NCBI GenBank assembly: GCA_035650475.1 | Contig: DASRHP010000009.1 | Span: forward strand, 424,545-488,544 | Origin: Candidatus Binataceae bacterium | GTDB taxonomy: Bacteria > Desulfobacterota > Binatia > Binatales > Binataceae | Direction of reading: 5' to 3' | Length of the DNA stretch: 64,000 nt | Position numbers and translations under genes: made by a program | Notes under the pieces: model-generated | What the model saw: only the letters and a program-made list of their open reading frames with translations | Databases searched by the model: none | Told to the model about the DNA's origin: nothing | In this document: piece by piece, positions 16,568 through 25,165 of the stretch | Layout: the number at the start of each line of letters is the position of its first letter | Position numbering within the stretch: the stretch's first letter is position 1

Positions 16568-17335
16568 CTAGCGCAGCTTTTTCCCTGCGCCCCGCTTGGC
16601 TTCGGCAGTTTGGAGACCGCTCTCGGCGAACCACAGTATCTGGCGCGCGATACCGTTGAGGATCTGGAGGTCACGCGCGCCGAGTCCGGCGCGCCCCAGG
16701 AGCGCGCGCAGGGTGAACATGATATGGTCGGGATTATCGGCGGGCAGGAAGCCGATCGCGACCAGCGCCCGACTCATCCGCTGCATCATCGCCTCGACCT
16801 CAGCCGCCGGCGCATACGGCTCGGCTGCTGGCAGGTCGCGCACTGTTCCCGCCGCCATCACCAACTCGTACGCGACCACCATCACGGCCTGCGCCAGGTT
16901 AAGCGAGGGGTACTCGGGCGCCGTCGGAATCGTGATCAGGCGCTGGCAAAGTGCGAGGTCGAGATTGACCAGCCCGGTGTCCTCGGGGCCGAAGACGACA
17001 GCGATGCGATTATGCACGGCTTCGGCGACCAGTTGTGCCGCCGCCTCGCGTACCGCCATCGCGCCCGCACGATAAAGCCCCGGCCGGCAAGTGCTGCCGA
17101 CCACCAACGTGCAATCCGCGACGGCGGCGGCCAACTCGTCATAGCTCCGCGCAGTGCTCAGGACGTCCGCCGCATGCACCGCCATCGCCGCCGCCTCGCG
17201 CCCCCGCCAAGCGACCGGTGCGACCAGCCGGAGGTCGCGCAAGCCCATGTTTTTAAGCGCCCGTGCGGCGGCGCCGATGTTGCCGGCTTGAAGCGGTCGC
17301 ACCAGGACGAAGGTGAAATTGTCGAGCGGGACCAT
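16568..17335 (-). CDS. trmJ: tRNA (cytidine/uridine-32-2'-O)-methyltransferase TrmJ-like
   Basis: A 255-residue SpoU-family (SPOUT) methyltransferase. Motif 1 is FVLVRPLQAGNIGAAARALKNMGL near the N-terminus, followed by VFGPEDTGL and PSLNLAQAV, the knotted SAM-binding region. The C-terminal helical extension (about 165-255) with RMSRALVAIGF is typical of TrmJ, which methylates the ribose of residue 32 in several tRNAs. The length is normal for the family. It converges with the small helical gene. The start is the ATG at 17335, leaving only a few residues before the first strand. Confidence 0.88.
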   Translation of the reverse strand: MVPLDNFTFVLVRPLQAGNIGAAARALKNMGLRDLRLVAPVAWRGREAAAMAVHAADVLSTARSYDELAAAVADCTLVVGSTCRPGLYRAGAMAVREAAAQLVAEAVHNRIAVVFGPEDTGLVNLDLALCQRLITIPTAPEYPSLNLAQAVMVVAYELVMAAGTVRDLPAAEPYAPAAEVEAMMQRMSRALVAIGFLPADNPDHIMFTLRALLGRAGLGARDLQILNGIARQILWFAESGLQTAEAKRGAGKKLR

Positions 17336-17439
17336 CGGTCGGACATCTTAGCTGAGGTGGCAGGGGGCGCCACCCGGATGCGATAGGCGCACAAAACCGC
17401 TATCCTTTGCCGTGCGGGCGAGCGCGCCCTGCGGCCACG

Positions 17440-18096
17440 ATGAAGATAGTCTCCTTTGGTGACATCCATATGGCGACGCGCAACCTCGCTCTGATGGGCG
17501 AGGTGATGCGCGACACCGACCTGGTGATAATCTCGGGCGATCTGACCAACTTTGGCGGCGAGGACGACGCGCGCAAGGTGCTCGACGCGACCCGGCGCGC
17601 TTGTCCGCATGTGCTCGCGTTGCCCGGCAACCTCGACCGCCGCGAAGTTATCGGCTTTCTGGAGCGCGAGGGCGTCGCGCTGCACGGGCGCGGGATGGTG
17701 CTCGACGGCGTGGCGATCTTCGGCTGCGGCGGCTCCAACATCACGCCCTTCAATACTCCGACCGAATTTAGCGAGGACGAGATTTACGCCACCCTGATGG
17801 CGGGCTATGAGCAGGTGCGCGGTCATCGTCCGCTCCTGATGGTCTGCCATACGCCGCCCTTTGACACCCGCTGCGATCGCATCGTCGGCGGCCGCCCGGT
17901 CGGCAGCACTGCTGCCCGCCGCTTCATCGAGGAAGTCCGGCCCGAGGTCTGCCTCTCCGGCCATATCCACGAGTCGGCGGGCACCGACACTATCGGGCCG
18001 ACCCGCGTGTTCAATGCCGGCCCGTTCAAGGGCGGCGGCTATGTCGTCGTGCGCAGCGCGGCGCAGGGGCTTGAGGCCAAGCTGGAGTTTCTTTGA
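17440..18096 (+). CDS. Calcineurin-like metallophosphoesterase
   Basis: A 218-residue protein with the dimetal phosphoesterase motifs in order: GDIH (Asp8, His10), SGDLTNFGG (Asp34), PGNLDR, VCHTPPFD and the terminal GHIHES. Similar short proteins (YfcE/Mj0936-like and DUF-type) hydrolyse phosphodiesters or phosphomonoesters; the substrate cannot be read from sequence. The ATG at 17440 is chosen since MKIVSFGDIH is the standard start. It is divergent from trmJ, with 104 bases between. Confidence 0.85.
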   Translation: MKIVSFGDIHMATRNLALMGEVMRDTDLVIISGDLTNFGGEDDARKVLDATRRACPHVLALPGNLDRREVIGFLEREGVALHGRGMVLDGVAIFGCGGSNITPFNTPTEFSEDEIYATLMAGYEQVRGHRPLLMVCHTPPFDTRCDRIVGGRPVGSTAARRFIEEVRPEVCLSGHIHESAGTDTIGPTRVFNAGPFKGGGYVVVRSAAQGLEAKLEFL

Positions 18097-18274
18097 GGTC
18101 CCGGCACTGGATCGCGCGCGGCAGTCGGCCGGCGTGTACTACGGAAAACTGGTCAACGGGCGGAGCTTGGTGCTGCGCGGATGGGCCGCGCTGGTGCGCC
18201 GCTTTGTCTTCGGGAGGATCTGAGCTGCGCGCCCGCGCTGACGCCACGGGCGCCACCGAGTGTAATCGTCCAGG

Positions 18275-18991
18275 ATGCTGAAGGCGGTATTTTTCGACGC
18301 GGCCGGAACGATCTTCCATACCCGCGAGCCGGCCGGGATGAGCTACGCCAGAATCGCGCGACGCTTCGGGCTTGAGGCTGACGCTGACGCGGTTGTCGCG
18401 GCGTTTCGGCGCGCCTTTCACGCCGCCCCCGGGCTCGCCTTCGGCCCCGGCAGGCCCGGGGCGGAGCTGCGCCGGATGGAGCGCGAATGGTGGCGCGCGC
18501 TCGTGCTTCGGACATTTGACGGGGTCGGCCGCTTCGCGGATTTCGAAGCCTACTTCGATGCCTTGTTCACTTTCTTTGCCGACCCTGCCAACTGGACCGC
18601 GGACCCCGACGCGCCGGCGTTGCTCGCAACCCTCAAGGCGCGCGGGATGCTGCTCGGGGTTATCTCGAATTTCGACTACCGCATCTACCGTGTGATCGAG
18701 GCACTCGGGCTGGCGCAGTATTTTGATTCAATCACCATCTCGTCAGAGGCGGGATGGGCTAAACCGGCGCCGGAAATCTTCCGCGCCGCGCTTGGACGCC
18801 ATTCACTGTCGCCGGCCGAGGCAGTCCACGTCGGCGACTCCGAGACCCACGATCTGAGGGGGGCGTGCGGCGTCGGGATGGGCGCCATTTTAGTTGATCC
18901 GCAGAGCGCCGAGGCGCTCGCAGTGGCCGGGCGATGCGCTCGGGTGCGTGCGCTGGGCGACACTGCGATCGCGGTTGAGCAAATCGGGTAG
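18275..18991 (+). CDS. HAD-superfamily hydrolase, REG-2/HDHD3-like
   Basis: A 238-residue HAD phosphatase, subfamily I. Motif I is FFDAAGTIF: the nucleophile Asp8 is present, but the usual second Asp is Ala10, as in the REG-2/HDHD3 group (DAxGT). Motif II is VISNFD, then KPAPEIF (Lys, motif III) and HVGDSETHDLRGA (motif IV). A helical cap lies between motifs I and II. Because the second Asp normally acts as general acid, activity may be weak or on an unusual substrate. No operon partner is obvious. Confidence 0.82.
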   Translation: MLKAVFFDAAGTIFHTREPAGMSYARIARRFGLEADADAVVAAFRRAFHAAPGLAFGPGRPGAELRRMEREWWRALVLRTFDGVGRFADFEAYFDALFTFFADPANWTADPDAPALLATLKARGMLLGVISNFDYRIYRVIEALGLAQYFDSITISSEAGWAKPAPEIFRAALGRHSLSPAEAVHVGDSETHDLRGACGVGMGAILVDPQSAEALAVAGRCARVRALGDTAIAVEQIG

Positions 18992-19091
18992 CCTTGATCG
19001 CGATGGACAGTTTAATCTTAATCAACACGCCTGCCGGCCGGCGCGGGGCTTGGGGGCCCCTCCGGGCAATTTCACGGGCAGTAGAGCAACG

Positions 19092-21506
19092 ATGAAGCAA
19101 ATTTCGGGTCTGCGCAGACTTGCACCCTTAATGGTCCTGGTGGCGATAGCCATGGCGGCCCCAGCGGCGTGGGCGGCCGGGCTGGGCGCGCTCAACTCAC
19201 GCTTGAGCGCGCTCGAGCCGCGGGTTGACGAGGCGTTGGCGAACCCTTCGGTCGCAAGCGACGTTATCCAACAGCTCGACAACGCTGAGGGCGAATTCGA
19301 ACAAATCGCCAACAGCGGGGGCGCCAGCCGCGGCCAACTGCTCGATGCCTACATGCGGCTGGAGTCAATGCTCAACCGCCTGTACACGACTTACCAGCGC
19401 AAGAAGGACGCCTGTGTCGCGCAAATCGACGCCGGCGGCCACTGCGACTACGACCAGCCCGAGCAACTCGCGCTGCGCGCGGTCTATCCGCTGTCGTGGC
19501 TGCATTACCGCGGTGCGCTGCTCTACTCCAACGACCCGGCGCTGGCGCGCCGGCTGCTCAACCAGGCGATCGATGGCTTTACTTCGGCCACTCTGGTGAT
19601 CTTCTCGCCCGAGCTGGTGCGTGAGAACCTGCTCGGGCGTGCATTATGCGAGCGCGAGCTCGGCAAGTACGACCGCCAGGAGTACAACCACGCGATCACC
19701 GACTTCAAACGCATTCTCAAGGATGGCCCGGAAACCCGCCAGTATCGCGCCGCCCAGCAGGGGTTGGCCGCGACGTACGCTGCCATGGGCAAGGCGGGGC
19801 AGGCGGCCAAGCTGGCCGGCGAGCTCGCCGCCGGCGCCTCCGGCTCGCAGCGGGAAGGGCTGGAACTGATGCGGCTGCGCGAGCTGTTCGAGGCCGAGGC
19901 GGCGACGGCAGATCCGGCCAAGAAGCTCGACTTCCATCGCAAGGCCGTCGAGTACATCCGCGAACGCCAAGACAATAAGAACGACTGGGCGGTCGCGCTG
20001 GCGGCGGTTTCGCAGTACGTCGCCGACCCCGTGGCCGAGTTCGGCAACTCCTCCGACCCGTTCGAGAAATGGCTGCTCGCAAGTGTGTTGTATTACAAGC
20101 GTCAGCCGCTGCCTGCGGCGAAATATTTTACCGAAGCCGCCAACAGCGGCCGCTTCCCGAAGGGCTACAAGTACGCCGCCGACATCTACTACTCGCTGGG
20201 TCGGATGGACCTGGTCCAGAAGCTGGTTGATCAGATCGCGCGCGAGCCGGGCAATCCCGACGCCCAGTGGGCCGCCTACATGCGCTTCAAGCTGCCGCGC
20301 CTGCAGTGGGAGCGCGGCGGCAAACGCAACGGCCAACTCGAAAGCGCGTGGGTCGCTGCCGCCGAGCAGTATCTCAAGACCTATCCCCGCGGACCATACG
20401 CCTACGAGCCGCGCTTCCGGCTTGCCGAGCGGCTTCAAAAGCAGGGCAAGTTCGCCGACGCTGCCAGGCTCTACGAGCAGGTCACCGGCAACCGGGAGTA
20501 TGAATACACGGCGGTCTTCAACGCCGCCGAATGCCGCTACATGATGGTGGCGGCGGCCGAGAAGGCGCGCGCCGGTGCGGGCAAGGACGCCAAGCCGAGC
20601 GCGGCTGAGACCGCGCTGCGCGCAGAGGCGATCAAGGGCCTGCGCCAGACGATCCAGGGCGAGACGCAGGCTGAGCGTGCGGCGCCCGCCCAGCGCCGCT
20701 TCTTTTACGACCTGCGCGGGCGCGCGATCTACATGCTCGCGAGCCTCCAGGAGCATCAGCCGCCCGTGGACAATCGTGAGATTGCCGAGCTGCTCGCGGG
20801 CTACGAGACCGCTTACCCAGGGATGAGCAAGCACTTCAACGAAGTCTTCGAATGGCGGCTCAAGTCGCAGAGCGCCCTTGGCCAATGGGAGGCGATCGCG
20901 CGCGACGTCCAGGCTCTGGTCAAGCGCAACCAGGGCAACCTCGCCAACAGCGACTTCATTAAGGAGGTCGGCGTCGATTTCTGGAAGGGCGCCCAGGCCG
21001 CCCAGGCGCGCGGTGACCAGAAGGCCTACCTCGCGCAGGCCCAGCTCACTGCGCTCGACTACGGCTACTTCGAGGACATGGTTAAGGCCGGGAAGATCCC
21101 GGCGAAGAACCTGACCGGCACGCTTTCGATTCTCGGCCAGGCTTACGCCGCGCGCGGCCAGACCGACAAGGCCGAGGCGACCTTCAGCCAGGTGGTCAAG
21201 GCCGACGCCGCCTCGCCCGACGCCAACGCGGGGCTGGCGCGGATCGCGCAGGCGCGCAAGGATTATAAGAACGCGCTCGACCTGTGGACGCGAGTCGAGG
21301 CGACTGCCGCGCAGTCGGACAACCTCTGGTACCAGGCCAAGTACAACCTGGCCGAGATCCTGGCGACCGAGGGCAACGTCGCGGCGGCGTGCAACAAGCT
21401 CGCGGTCACCCGCAGCGAGCATCCGAGCCTGGGTAGCCCGCAGATGAAAGAGCAGTGGATCGATTTGCAGCGCAAGCTCTGCCTCAAGCAGTCGGCGCAA
21501 TCATAG
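19092..21506 (+). CDS. Exported TPR-repeat protein
   Basis: An 804-residue protein with a clear signal peptide (MKQISGLRRLAPLMVLVAIAMAAPAAWA) followed by a long all-helical body. TPR-like units can be seen, for example LGRALCERELGKYDRQEYNHAI, LAERLQKQGKFADAARLYEQ and LSILGQAYAARGQTDKAEATFSQVVKADAASPDANAGLA (shown in parts). It probably scaffolds envelope proteins in the periplasm. It has no lipobox, so it is not a TadD lipoprotein. The ATG at 19092 is chosen because the signal peptide starts there. It is followed closely by the epimerase gene (10 bases), hinting at one transcript, though the link in function is unclear. Confidence 0.8.
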   Translation: MKQISGLRRLAPLMVLVAIAMAAPAAWAAGLGALNSRLSALEPRVDEALANPSVASDVIQQLDNAEGEFEQIANSGGASRGQLLDAYMRLESMLNRLYTTYQRKKDACVAQIDAGGHCDYDQPEQLALRAVYPLSWLHYRGALLYSNDPALARRLLNQAIDGFTSATLVIFSPELVRENLLGRALCERELGKYDRQEYNHAITDFKRILKDGPETRQYRAAQQGLAATYAAMGKAGQAAKLAGELAAGASGSQREGLELMRLRELFEAEAATADPAKKLDFHRKAVEYIRERQDNKNDWAVALAAVSQYVADPVAEFGNSSDPFEKWLLASVLYYKRQPLPAAKYFTEAANSGRFPKGYKYAADIYYSLGRMDLVQKLVDQIAREPGNPDAQWAAYMRFKLPRLQWERGGKRNGQLESAWVAAAEQYLKTYPRGPYAYEPRFRLAERLQKQGKFADAARLYEQVTGNREYEYTAVFNAAECRYMMVAAAEKARAGAGKDAKPSAAETALRAEAIKGLRQTIQGETQAERAAPAQRRFFYDLRGRAIYMLASLQEHQPPVDNREIAELLAGYETAYPGMSKHFNEVFEWRLKSQSALGQWEAIARDVQALVKRNQGNLANSDFIKEVGVDFWKGAQAAQARGDQKAYLAQAQLTALDYGYFEDMVKAGKIPAKNLTGTLSILGQAYAARGQTDKAEATFSQVVKADAASPDANAGLARIAQARKDYKNALDLWTRVEATAAQSDNLWYQAKYNLAEILATEGNVAAACNKLAVTRSEHPSLGSPQMKEQWIDLQRKLCLKQSAQS

Positions 21507-21516
21507 GGTGGGAACG

Positions 21517-21921
21517 ATGCTGAAGCGGATCCATCACGTGGGCGTGGTCGTGCCGAGCCTCGAAGAAGGGCTCAAGTTCTGGCGCGACGCGCTTGGGATG
21601 CGGCTGACGAAGAGCGCGACGATCGAGGAGCAGGGCGTGCGCGCGGCGCTGCTCGAGGTCGGCGGCAGCGAGATCGAGCTGCTCGAGCCGCTGAGTCCCG
21701 AAGGCGGGGTGGGCAAGTTCCTCGCCCGGCGTGGCGGCGGATTGCATCACGTATGCTTCGAGGCGGACGACGTCGCGCGCGAACTGGCCGCAGCCAAAGC
21801 CAAGGGCCTCCAGCTCATTGACCAGGCGCCGCGCAAGGGGCTGGCCGGAATGATATGTTTTCTCCATCCGAAGGCGACGCGCGGCGTGCTGGTCGAGTAC
21901 GCCCAGCCATTCGAGGAGTAG
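21517..21921 (+). CDS. mce: Methylmalonyl-CoA epimerase
   Basis: A 134-residue glyoxalase/VOC-fold protein starting MLKRIHHVGVVVPSLEEGLKFW, with GLHHVCFEADDV in the second half and RGVLVEYAQ at the end. These supply the His/His/Glu metal ligands of methylmalonyl-CoA epimerases, which interconvert the R and S forms during propionyl-CoA metabolism. A GTG 9 bases upstream is possible, but the ATG at 21517 gives the usual start. The mutase is not in this window, but a MeaB-type mutase chaperone is encoded at 47869-48936, which supports a methylmalonyl-CoA pathway in the cell. Confidence 0.85.
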   Translation: MLKRIHHVGVVVPSLEEGLKFWRDALGMRLTKSATIEEQGVRAALLEVGGSEIELLEPLSPEGGVGKFLARRGGGLHHVCFEADDVARELAAAKAKGLQLIDQAPRKGLAGMICFLHPKATRGVLVEYAQPFEE

Positions 21922-21927
21922 AGAACG

Positions 21928-22143
21928 ATGCCGATCTACGAGTACCACTGCGCCGATTGCGACCACTCGTTCGAAACCTTCGTCCGCCCGGGCGAGATCG
22001 AGAGCGAATGCCCGACCTGCCACGGCTCCAACATCGCGCGCGAGATGTCGGTGTTCGCTTCGGCGCGAGCGTCCGATAGCGCCGGGCCGACGGGCGCCGC
22101 AAGCGGTGGCGGGTGCTGCGGCGGCTCCTGCGGCTGTGGTTAA
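21928..22143 (+). CDS. FmdB-family zinc-ribbon protein
   Basis: A 71-residue protein beginning MPIYEYHCADCDHSFE, with paired CxxC motifs (CADC and CPTC) of a zinc ribbon, and a Gly/Cys-rich tail (GGGCCGGSCGCG). It fits the FmdB/putative regulatory protein family; function is not established. It starts 6 bases after the epimerase stop, so the two are co-transcribed. The Cys-rich tail may bind a further metal. Confidence 0.85.
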   Translation: MPIYEYHCADCDHSFETFVRPGEIESECPTCHGSNIAREMSVFASARASDSAGPTGAASGGGCCGGSCGCG

Positions 22144-22157
22144 GCGGCGAGCTCTGT

Positions 22158-22255
22158 GACCATTCCTTAGCGCCGCGCTGCGCGCGAAGGAATCCTGGGA
22201 GGCGGTTCCACGATCGGCGCCTAGAACCGAGAAACGGGCTGCGTCAGGAATGGTC
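22158..22255. repeat. Nested inverted repeats between convergent genes
   Basis: Outer arms GACCATTCCT (22158-22167) and AGGAATGGTC (22246-22255) are perfect 10-base complements. The left arm can instead pair locally with 22182-22193 (ATTCCTTAGCGC with GCGCGAAGGAAT, one mismatch, 6-base loop). The stretch separates fmdB from the converging VWA gene and may act as a bidirectional terminator, although neither side has a T-run. Confidence 0.4.
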
Positions 22256-22269
22256 GGCCCTGGTGCCAC

Positions 22270-23427
22270 CTATGGTGCGGTTGCGGGGCCGGCATATTCG
22301 GTGCCCGGGCCGACGGTCACCCCCTTACGCACGCGCACGTGGAGTTCGGGGCGCGCAGGGACGTCCACGCGCAGGCTGCGGTAGCCGCCGCGCGAGGGGT
22401 CGGGCGCGACGAAGCCGGCGGTGTACTGTTCGCGCAGTTCGTTGCTGATCGCGGCGCAGTCCTGGCGCAGCGCCTCGCCGTCGCCGACCTCCCGCACCAG
22501 GAAGGTGCGCGCGCCGGTTTCGCTGGACAGCGCGCTCAGCGTGCGGGTATCGACGTGGTCGATGTCGCCGCCGAACATGAACGGCCCGATAGCGATTCCC
22601 ACGCCGCCCGAGTTGGGATCGCCGATACCGATCGAGTAGATCAGCACGCCCATCCGGCGCGCCTGGCCGATCACCTGCGCCAGCGTCGCCTGGCTCGCGT
22701 TATCCATCCCGTCGGTCACCACCAGCAGCGCCTTTTTGTCATAGCGGCCGTGCTTGACCATGATCAGGCCGTCCATGATCGTGTCGAACAGCGCCGTCTG
22801 GCCGTAGGCGTGGAGCAGGGCGAGGCGGCTGGTGACCAGGAAATGGTTGGTGGTGAAGGGCTGGAGCAGGAAGGGGCGGTTGGAAAAGGCAAAGAGAAAG
22901 ACGTCGTCGCGCTGGTTGAGGTCGCGGATGAACTGGCCGATCGCCGCCCGCAGCTGCATCAGCTTGGGCTCCATGCTGCCCGAGGTGTCAGCCAGGATGC
23001 CAATCGAGACCGGCGTGTTGAGGTCTTGGCGCAGGAACTCGATCGGGCGCTGGATGCCGTCAACATAAAGCCGGAAGTCGCTCTTCTGGAGCCCGGTGAC
23101 GTAGCGCCCGTTCTGGTCGGTGACGGTGACAGTCACCTGCTCGTAACCGGACTGGTTGCGAAGCGCGCGCGAGGGCAGCTCCAGCTCCTGGCCCGGCTGG
23201 CTCTTGAACTGCGGCACTGTGAGCGCGTCGCCGCCCTGGCGCGACGGCGTCGTCGGCGCCAGTTCGAGCACTGATCCGCCGCCCTGATTGGTGTTGATCG
23301 GGGGGGGCGGAACGAACGGGCGCTGCTGCGCTGCCGCCGGTCCGGCCTGAGCAAGCAGCGCCGCCAGCACGATCGCCGCCGCTGCCGCCGCTCGGCGGCA
23401 GATCGGGCGGCCCTTTGAGGTCAGCAT
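22270..23427 (-). CDS. Exported VWA-domain protein (VWFA-related type)
   Basis: A 385-residue protein with a signal peptide (AAAAAAIVLAALLAQAGPAAA), a Pro-rich segment, a short beta domain (VTVTVTDQNGRYVTGLQKSDFRLYVDG, in parts) and a von Willebrand A domain with the MIDAS motif DTSGSM and VVTDGMDNAS. This is the layout of the VWFA-related proteins common in Acidobacteria and deltaproteobacteria; ligands are unknown. Start at 23427, where GAGGAC precedes the ATG and the signal peptide begins; a longer frame reaches 23508. It converges with the epimerase/fmdB pair. Confidence 0.82.
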   Translation of the reverse strand: MLTSKGRPICRRAAAAAAIVLAALLAQAGPAAAQQRPFVPPPPINTNQGGGSVLELAPTTPSRQGGDALTVPQFKSQPGQELELPSRALRNQSGYEQVTVTVTDQNGRYVTGLQKSDFRLYVDGIQRPIEFLRQDLNTPVSIGILADTSGSMEPKLMQLRAAIGQFIRDLNQRDDVFLFAFSNRPFLLQPFTTNHFLVTSRLALLHAYGQTALFDTIMDGLIMVKHGRYDKKALLVVTDGMDNASQATLAQVIGQARRMGVLIYSIGIGDPNSGGVGIAIGPFMFGGDIDHVDTRTLSALSSETGARTFLVREVGDGEALRQDCAAISNELREQYTAGFVAPDPSRGGYRSLRVDVPARPELHVRVRKGVTVGPGTEYAGPATAP

Positions 23428-23764
23428 CGCAACTGTCCTCGACTTGGAAGAGTCAAACCCCCGGCCCTCGGATACTTCGATCTTCCTATTTGCCTGTGAC
23501 TTGAGCAAGCGGGGCGGATTCGGGGCGCGCCGTGGGAGTTTAGCAGCGCCTTGACAAATCCTCCCGAGCCTTCGCGCGATTCACCCATCCGCACAACCGT
23601 ATAGACGTAATCGAGTCTCCGCTGTTTCGCGATGGCCGAAGCGCCGTGGCCTCCCCTTCGACCCGCAACCGCCGGACGTTCGCTATTGTTCCCGATCGCG
23701 GGGCGTCGTAAGGTGCCCTAGGGCCTCGCCGGAGCAAGCTCGTCCCAGGCCAAGGAGAACCGTG
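23428..23764. other. Divergent intergenic region
   Basis: These 337 bases separate the minus-strand VWA gene from the plus-strand monooxygenase and should contain both promoters. AAGGAG before 23765 is the monooxygenase ribosome-binding site. I could not identify promoter hexamers or operators. Confidence 0.4.
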
Positions 23765-24982
23765 ATGAAATTTGGCATTTTCATGGCGCCCTTCCATCGC
23801 GCAGGCGAAAACCCCACGCTCTGCTTCGAGCGCGATCTTGAACTTATCGAATGGCTTGACCGGCTGGGCTACGACGAGGTTTTCGTCGGCGAGCATCACT
23901 CCTCGGGATGGGAGATCATTCCGTCGCCGGAAATCTTCATCGCGGTCGCCGCCGGACGCACCCGGCGGATCATGCTAGGCTCGGGCGTGGTCAGTATCCC
24001 CTATCATCATCCGTTCAACGTCGCCAACCGCTACGCCCTGCTCGACCATCTGACCCGCGGGCGTGTGATGCTCGGATGCGGGCCGGGCGCGCTCGCCGCC
24101 GATGCCCATATGCTAGCGATCGACACCACCCAGCAGCGCCGCCAGATGGTCGAGGGTGTCAAGGCGATCATCCGGTTGTTCACCGAGGAGGGCGGAATCA
24201 CGATCGACGGTTCGTACTTCCGCCTGTACGACGCCCATCTCCAGGTCAAGCCGTATCAGAGGCCGCACATGCCGATCTTCGTCGCCAACACGATCTCGCC
24301 GTCGGGGATGGTTGCGGCGGGCGAGCTCGGATGTGGCGTGCTGTCGGTGGCGGCGTTCGCCACCGGCGGGCTCGACGGCCTACCTAAACGCTGGGCAGTG
24401 GCGGAGGAGACCGCAGCCGAGAACGGCAAGACGGTCAGCCGCGACAACTGGCGGCTGGTGATGCCGATCCATCTGGCCGATTCGAAGAAGGAGGCGCTCG
24501 ACGACATCCGCGAAGGCGGCAATCACTGGATTCACAAGTACTTCATCGAGACCCTCGGCGCCCAGATCCAGTTCCAGGAGTATCCCAACCAGCCGATCGA
24601 AGAGATGACGGTGGACCGGATGGTCGCGCGCGGCGGCGCGATCGTCGGCACGCCCGACGACGCGATCGCGCGCATCCGCGAATTGCAGGAGGCGAGCGGC
24701 GGTTTCGGCGGAGTGCTCGGACTTGCCCACGAATGGGCCTCGCGCGAGCAGACGCTGCGCTCGTACGAACTGTTTGCGCGCTACGTGATGCCGCGGTTCC
24801 AGGGCACGGCCGCCGAAATCGAATTTTCCAATCGATGGGCGGCGCGCCAGCGCGAGATGCTGTTCAACAAGTCGGTGGCCGGAATCATGACCGCGATGAA
24901 CGACTACAAGGAGCATCGCGAGGCGGCAGGCAAGAAGCCCTCGGAGATCGCCGACCAGCCGGTCACCCGTGTGCGCCCGTAA
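23765..24982 (+). CDS. LLM-class flavin-dependent monooxygenase
   Basis: A 405-residue luciferase-like TIM-barrel protein. It has MKFGIFMAPFH at the start, then YDEVFVGEHHSSGWE, GSGVVSIPYHHPFNVANRYALLDHLT and GRVMLGCGPGALAAD, which are the classical signatures of the bacterial luciferase family. Members use reduced FMN or F420 to oxidise small molecules such as terpenes and alkanes. The closest descriptions are limonene 1,2-monooxygenase-like proteins, but the substrate is inferred only weakly. The ATG at 23765 is preferred over the GTG directly before it. AAGGAG precedes it. No flavin reductase is adjacent. Confidence 0.88.
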   Translation: MKFGIFMAPFHRAGENPTLCFERDLELIEWLDRLGYDEVFVGEHHSSGWEIIPSPEIFIAVAAGRTRRIMLGSGVVSIPYHHPFNVANRYALLDHLTRGRVMLGCGPGALAADAHMLAIDTTQQRRQMVEGVKAIIRLFTEEGGITIDGSYFRLYDAHLQVKPYQRPHMPIFVANTISPSGMVAAGELGCGVLSVAAFATGGLDGLPKRWAVAEETAAENGKTVSRDNWRLVMPIHLADSKKEALDDIREGGNHWIHKYFIETLGAQIQFQEYPNQPIEEMTVDRMVARGGAIVGTPDDAIARIRELQEASGGFGGVLGLAHEWASREQTLRSYELFARYVMPRFQGTAAEIEFSNRWAARQREMLFNKSVAGIMTAMNDYKEHREAAGKKPSEIADQPVTRVRP

Positions 24983-25005
24983 AGGGCCTGCTCTGCGAAT
25001 CAACA

Positions 25006-25027
25006 GGGCGGCCGGATCCGGCCGCCC
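25006..25027. terminator. Perfect palindrome between convergent genes
   Basis: A 22-base perfect palindrome (GGGCGGCCG-GATC-CGGCCGCCC) gives a 9-base hairpin on either strand 23 bases after the monooxygenase stop. There is no T-run on either side. It sits between convergent genes, so a bidirectional terminator is plausible. Confidence 0.45.
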
Positions 25028-25165
25028 CTGCCGACTAACTTTCACCGACCCGCGCGTGACCCGCATCTCGCCGGTTTCCCGTGGCTCTGCCTGCCATGTC
25101 GGGTATCGCCGGCATTGAAGAAGTCCGCGACCGCGGGGTTGCCGTGTCCCGGCGCGGCGCGCCGA

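Noticed and set aside
19644..21500. Long open frame (618 codons) on the minus strand under the TPR gene
   Set aside because: Antisense shadow of a well-supported exported TPR protein; no start signal or family features.
19092..21506. TPR protein as the missing TadD of the pilus locus
   Set aside because: It is far longer than TadD, has no lipobox, and lies 5 kb away in another transcription unit.
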